A program made the position numbers and the translations under genes. Shown one piece after another: positions 8,103 to 10,056 of a stretch of 10,056 nt of DNA. Each line of letters starts with the position of its first letter. Position 1 is the first letter of the stretch. The stretch lies in the NCBI GenBank assembly GCA_031258665.1, contig JAIRML010000202.1, forward strand, positions 1-10,056, read 5' to 3'. This DNA comes from Oscillospiraceae bacterium (GTDB taxonomy: Bacteria; Bacillota; Clostridia; Oscillospirales; UBA929). Under the pieces are notes generated by a model that had not been told where the DNA came from, made no database searches, and saw only the letters and a list, made by a program, of their open reading frames with translations.

Positions 8103-8681
8103 TCAGCCGGCGACGACCGTGCCCAATGTCTCGCCGAACAGACCGGCGGCGTTCATCTCGTCGAAGTCGAGATGCATCCGTGTGCGGAATTTGGGGGAGA
8201 CGCGCACGACGACCTCTCCAAAGGTGAGCGCCCGCGCCCCCTCCACGCGCACAGAGACGATGTCTTGATTTTTGAGGCCGTGCGCCTCCGCGTCTTCCGG
8301 CGTCACGTGGATGTGGCGTTTGGCGATGATCGCCCCCTCGGTCAGTTCCACGGCCCCGGCCGGGCCGACCACGCGGCAGCCGGCGCTCCCGGCGAGCTGC
8401 CCGCTCTCGCGGATCGGCGGCGTCAGCCCCAAGACGCGGGCGTCTGTCAGCGACAGCTCCACCTGCGTGGCCCGGCGCTCCGGCCCCAGGATGGAGATGC
8501 GGTCGATGGCCCCGCGAGGCCCCTCCACACGCACCTTCTCCTCCGACAGGAATTCTCCCGGCTGCGAGAGTTCGCGCTTGCTGTGCAGGCGGTACCCGGC
8601 GCCGAACAGCGCTTCTAAGTCCTCACGCGTCACATGGACATGGCGGGCCGACCCCTCAATGATGATCGACAGCTGCCCCAC
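8103..8681 (-). CDS. pduL: PduL-type phosphate acyltransferase (phosphotransacylase)
   Basis: PduL-family enzymes interconvert acyl-CoA (acetyl or propionyl) and acyl-phosphate with phosphate and CoA, and are unrelated to the classical Pta. The protein has 192 residues and two similar beta-barrel halves, each marked by an HxH motif: SARHVHVTRED (11-21, H14 and H16) and AKRHIHVTPEDA (120-131, H123 and H125). A third histidine lies at H170 in RMHLDFDE. These match the pattern of metal-binding histidines in the family. GPERRATQVELSLTDA and LTPPIRESG are further family marks. No N-terminal helix precedes the first barrel, unlike the microcompartment-targeted forms, so it is probably a free cytosolic enzyme. 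The GTG start has GAAAGGAG 10 nt upstream. It is the first gene of the operon, 31 bp before glgB. The acyl substrate cannot be told from sequence. Confidence 0.93.
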   Translation of the reverse strand: MGQLSIIIEGSARHVHVTREDLEALFGAGYRLHSKRELSQPGEFLSEEKVRVEGPRGAIDRISILGPERRATQVELSLTDARVLGLTPPIRESGQLAGSAGCRVVGPAGAVELTEGAIIAKRHIHVTPEDAEAHGLKNQDIVSVRVEGARALTFGEVVVRVSPKFRTRMHLDFDEMNAAGLFGETLGTVVAG

Positions 8682-8691
8682 GGCAGAACAA

Positions 8692-8699
8692 CTCCTTTC
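8692..8699 (-). promoter_or_regulatory. Ribosome binding site for the GTG start of the pduL-type gene
   Basis: GAAAGGAG lies 10 nt upstream of GTG (8681-8679). An overlapping ATG at 8701 reads a different frame and gives no PduL sequence, so GTG is the supported start. Confidence 0.7.
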
Positions 8700-8701
8700 A
8701 T

Positions 8702-8719
8702 GGCGCCGCGCCCGGCGCC
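8702..8719 (-). promoter_or_regulatory. Stem-loop abutting the pduL ribosome binding site
   Basis: GGCGCCG and CGGCGCC form a perfect 7-bp all-GC stem with a four-base GGCG loop, ending two bases before the GAAAGGAG ribosome binding site. It would lie in the roughly 80-nt leader of the operon mRNA. It could affect ribosome access or mRNA stability. The region is very GC-rich, so chance pairing cannot be excluded. Confidence 0.4.
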
Positions 8720-8768
8720 CCCGGCCGCGCGGAGACGCACGGCGTTGCGGCCGTCCACTTTTGTCCTT

Positions 8769-8797
8769 ATCTTATCACAAAGTTGCCCTAGGTGCAA
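8769..8797 (-). promoter_or_regulatory. Candidate sigma-A promoter for the pduL-glg operon
   Basis: On the minus strand TTGCAC (8797-8792) is followed after 17 bases by TGA-TAAGAT, with the -10 TAAGAT at 8774-8769 and an extended TGn just before it. The -35 keeps only the TTG of the consensus and the -10 matches four of six, so the extended -10 is the main support. Transcription would begin near 8762, giving a leader of about 80 nt before the GTG. Confidence 0.5.
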
Positions 8798-8827
8798 TAT
8801 TTTTCCGGGTATCACGGGAATATTTGC
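8794..8827. promoter_or_regulatory. Imperfect inverted repeat overlapping the operon -35
   Basis: GCAATATT at 8794-8801 is mirrored by AATATTTGC at 8819-8827 (8-bp arms with one extra T), around a 17-bp centre that itself contains TTCC...GGAA symmetry. It covers part of the candidate -35 of the glg operon and extends upstream of it, a typical position for a repressor or activator. The divergent HTH protein is the obvious candidate to bind it, by inference only. Confidence 0.4.
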
Positions 8828-8836
8828 CCCGGGGCA
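8825..8836. promoter_or_regulatory. Perfect 12-bp palindrome between the divergent promoters
   Basis: TGCCCCGGGGCA is a perfect palindrome, followed two bases later by a 10-bp palindrome, GGGCCGGCCC (8839-8848). Its central position between the two promoters fits a shared operator. Short GC palindromes are not rare in DNA of this composition. Confidence 0.3.
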
Positions 8837-8906
8837 CAGGGCCGGCCCGATTCGACGGCCCGCGGCGCGGTCCACAGCCCCTGGCCGCTGCCGGGTCAAG
8901 AAGTTC

Positions 8907-8935
8907 TTTACAGCGCGCGCGCGATGATATATACT
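8907..8935 (+). promoter_or_regulatory. Sigma-A promoter for the XRE regulator
   Basis: TTTACA (8907-8912, five of six to consensus) and TATACT (8930-8935, five of six) are separated by exactly 17 bp. Transcription would begin near 8942 and leave a leader of about 100 nt before the ATG at 9046. Eleven bases of the spacer are alternating GC (8913-8923). This is the best promoter match in the window. Confidence 0.75.
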
Positions 8936-8980
8936 ATTTGTATAGAAATCTCACTTTTGAACCCTGTGTGTTTGCGAAAT

Positions 8981-8995
8981 TACCATATCTTGGTA
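8981..8995 (+). promoter_or_regulatory. Short dyad in the regulator leader
   Basis: TACCA and TGGTA (perfect 5-bp arms) flank TATCT in the leader of the XRE gene, downstream of the predicted transcription start. The size suits an HTH dimer site, which would allow autorepression, but it could be chance. Confidence 0.25.
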
Positions 8996-9045
8996 CTTGC
9001 CCCGTGCGTGGGCCGAGCAAGCGCCAACAAAAGGAGAGACTCCGT

Positions 9046-9720
9046 ATGTCTGAGTATTTTCCGCGCGTGCTGACCCTGCTGCGCCGGGAAAAGGGTGTGA
9101 GCCAGCGGCTGGCCGCCTCGCAGCTCGGCATCTCCCAGGCGCTTCTCTCCCACTACGAAAAGGGCGCGCGCGAACCCGGCCTCGCCTTTGTCTCGCGCGC
9201 GTGCGACTACTACGGCGTGTCGGCCGACTTCCTGCTGGGGCGCTCCATGCTGCGCGACGGCGCCGGGCCCGGCGCCGAGGACTTGCACGACGCCTCCGCC
9301 GACAAGGACAACCGGCTGAGGGGCGGGGTCTCCGCCGTGCTGCACAAAAAGCTCCTCATCAACTCGATCAGCCTGTTGTTTGAACTGCTGGGGCAGCTGC
9401 GGCGAAAGGAACTCATCGAGGCGGCGGCCGGCCACCTGGGCGGCGCCGTCTACACCCTCTTCCGGCACCTCTACGACCGGTGCGGTGAGCACGCCGAGCT
9501 GCTTTTCTCCACGCCTCCCGAGTGCGCTTCCCTGCTGGCCGGCGCCGACCGGGCGCTGCTGGAGGCGCGCCTGTCCGCCCTGCTGCGCGACCTCCCGCGC
9601 GGCGTCACGCTCCCCGTCTTCTCCCGGGACCAACTCGCCCGCGATTACCCGCTTCTCTACCAGTCCCTCTTTATGCTGCTCCAACAGGTGACAAATCGGC
9701 TGTCGTCACTCGCGTACTGA
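9046..9720 (+). CDS. XRE-family helix-turn-helix transcriptional regulator
   Basis: This is a 224-residue DNA-binding protein. Residues about 6-62 form an XRE/Cro-cI-type HTH domain: RVLTLLRREKGVSQ, then LAASQLGISQALLSHYEKG (the helix-turn-helix with its recognition helix), then PGLAFVSRACDYYGVSADFLLGRS. A charged linker follows (about 68-92). The remaining 130 residues are rich in Leu and predicted helical, with no recognised enzymatic or ligand-binding motif, and probably serve dimerisation or sensing. The ATG at 9046 has AAGGAG (9031-9036) 9 nt upstream. The reading frame stays open far upstream, but that is a GC-rich artefact over the antisense of pduL. Its divergent position next to the pduL-glg operon suggests it controls that operon, its own promoter, or both. 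Neither the signal nor the direction of control is visible. Confidence 0.92.
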   Translation: MSEYFPRVLTLLRREKGVSQRLAASQLGISQALLSHYEKGAREPGLAFVSRACDYYGVSADFLLGRSMLRDGAGPGAEDLHDASADKDNRLRGGVSAVLHKKLLINSISLLFELLGQLRRKELIEAAAGHLGGAVYTLFRHLYDRCGEHAELLFSTPPECASLLAGADRALLEARLSALLRDLPRGVTLPVFSRDQLARDYPLLYQSLFMLLQQVTNRLSSLAY

Positions 9721-9765
9721 CGGTGTGCCCGCTTTTGAACCCCGGCCGCCCTTTTGAATCGTCGG

Positions 9766-9805
9766 CAAAGGGCCGTCTTCCCGCAATCGGGAAGACGGCC
9801 CTTTG
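9766..9805. terminator. Strong bidirectional intrinsic terminator
   Basis: CAAAGGGCCGTCTTCCCG pairs perfectly over 18 bp with its complement around a CAAT loop. The A-rich foot on one side and T-rich foot on the other (AAAGGG...CCCTTT) let it act in both directions. It lies 46 bp after the XRE stop and between two convergent genes, so it can end both transcripts. The T-tract is only three bases and lies inside the stem, so the efficiency depends mainly on the long stem. Confidence 0.85.
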
Positions 9806-9822
9806 TGGATTCGTTGGGGCAA

Positions 9823-9848
9823 TTGTCCATTGTCCATTGTCCATTGTC
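9823..9848. repeat. Tandem heptamer repeat (TTGTCCA, about 3.7 copies)
   Basis: Three exact TTGTCCA units and a partial fourth (TTGTC) lie head to tail between the terminator and the stop codon of the minus-strand gene, one base after that stop. On the minus strand it reads as repeats of TGGACAA. It is non-coding, and copy number may vary between strains. Confidence 0.9.
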
Positions 9849-9849
9849 G

Positions 9850-10056
9850 TCAGGCGGCGGACTGTGTCGCTTCGCCCACGGCGGCCGCCTTGGGGGTCCA
9901 GGCCTCGCTGCCGTCCTCCCGGACACCGACCTCGTAGCGGTCGTGGTCTGTGGAGGCCTCTATGATATCCGCGTAGGCCCAATGCGTTCTCGGCAGATCG
10001 GTGAAGGCCACCACATCACTCGGGACGTCCTCCACGAGGAGGATGCGCCCCAGCAT
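9850..10056 (-). CDS. C-terminal end of a protein with an SLH-like tail, partial
   Basis: Only the last 68 residues are visible; the frame reaches the right edge. VAFTDLPRTHWAYADIIEAS (about 16-35) matches an S-layer homology repeat, with the typical F-D-hydrophobic, HWAY and I-A pattern. It is followed by DHDRYEV and a short charged tail with SEAWTP. This end resembles secreted clostridial proteins that carry SLH domains, usually anchored to cell-wall polymers. The methionine at the edge (M-L-G-R) fits the RMLGR-type helix that precedes the last SLH repeat, so it is probably internal and not the start. The rest of the protein, including any signal peptide, lies outside. It faces the XRE gene across the terminator and is not part of the glg operon. 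Confidence 0.72.
   Translation of the reverse strand: MLGRILLVEDVPSDVVAFTDLPRTHWAYADIIEASTDHDRYEVGVREDGSEAWTPKAAAVGEATQSAA

Larger units (their letters stand above)
8682..9045. other. Divergent control region between pduL/glg operon and regulator
   Basis: This 364-bp stretch separates two divergently transcribed genes and contains no convincing coding sequence. It holds a candidate promoter for each direction, an imperfect inverted repeat overlapping the operon -35 element, two perfect GC-rich palindromes (8825-8836 and 8839-8848, the latter GGGCCGGCCC), an alternating GC run, a short dyad in the regulator leader, and a hairpin next to the pduL ribosome binding site. The AT-rich patches at 8761-8825 and 8925-8995 stand out from the GC-rich surroundings, as expected of promoters. 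Confidence 0.75.

Noticed and set aside
8103..8681. Bacterial microcompartment locus suggested by pduL
   Set aside because: No shell protein, aldehyde dehydrogenase or diol dehydratase gene is present, and the protein lacks the targeting helix.
8630..8899. Small minus-strand frame (89 codons) overlapping the pduL start region
   Set aside because: It has no ribosome binding site or conserved motif and spans the predicted promoter of the operon.
8272..9045. Upstream in-frame extension of the XRE gene
   Set aside because: It runs antisense through the pduL-type gene and across the promoters. The HTH family start at 9046 has a good ribosome binding site.
1..10056. tRNA, rRNA, CRISPR array, insertion sequence or prophage genes
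   Set aside because: No cloverleaf, regularly spaced direct repeats, transposase motifs or phage genes were seen on either strand.

Overview
The window holds a nearly complete bacterial glycogen metabolism operon on the minus strand, led by a phosphotransacylase gene. A divergent transcriptional regulator lies upstream, followed by the tail of a surface-layer-type protein. The sequence is GC-rich with dense Shine-Dalgarno sites. The operon carries the GlgC/GlgD pair typical of Firmicutes, the regulator is a small XRE-type protein, and the last gene ends in an SLH-type tail. Together these suggest a high-GC member of the Clostridia, perhaps Oscillospiraceae-like. That placement is inference from gene content, not a computed assignment.

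Layout, read in the direction of the operon (right to left): pduL-type phosphotransacylase (8681-8103), glgB branching enzyme (8071-6113), glgC ADP-glucose pyrophosphorylase (6012-4753), glgD non-catalytic-type partner (4756-3635, ATGA overlap with glgC), glgA glycogen synthase (3548-2112) and glgP glycogen phosphorylase (2094 to beyond the left edge, 698 residues visible). To the right, on the plus strand, are a 364-bp divergent promoter region (8682-9045), an XRE/HTH regulator (9046-9720), an 18-bp perfect terminator hairpin (9766-9805) and a 7-bp tandem repeat (9823-9848). Last comes the C-terminal end of a minus-strand protein with an SLH-like tail (10056-9850).

How the genes work together: GlgC/GlgD make ADP-glucose from glucose-1-phosphate and ATP, GlgA polymerises it, GlgB adds alpha-1,6 branches and GlgP removes glucose-1-phosphate again. 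Synthesis and breakdown are therefore encoded on one apparent transcript. The acyl-phosphate/acyl-CoA exchange enzyme at the head of the operon is not part of glycogen metabolism and is the most interesting context signal. The divergent HTH gene is the natural candidate regulator, and palindromic elements lie between the two promoters.

I found no clearly undescribed system. Points worth a second look are the pduL-led operon, a small duplication of the 3' end of glgB that sits with a perfect hairpin between glgB and glgC, the structure of the divergent control region, and the heptamer repeat beside the terminator.
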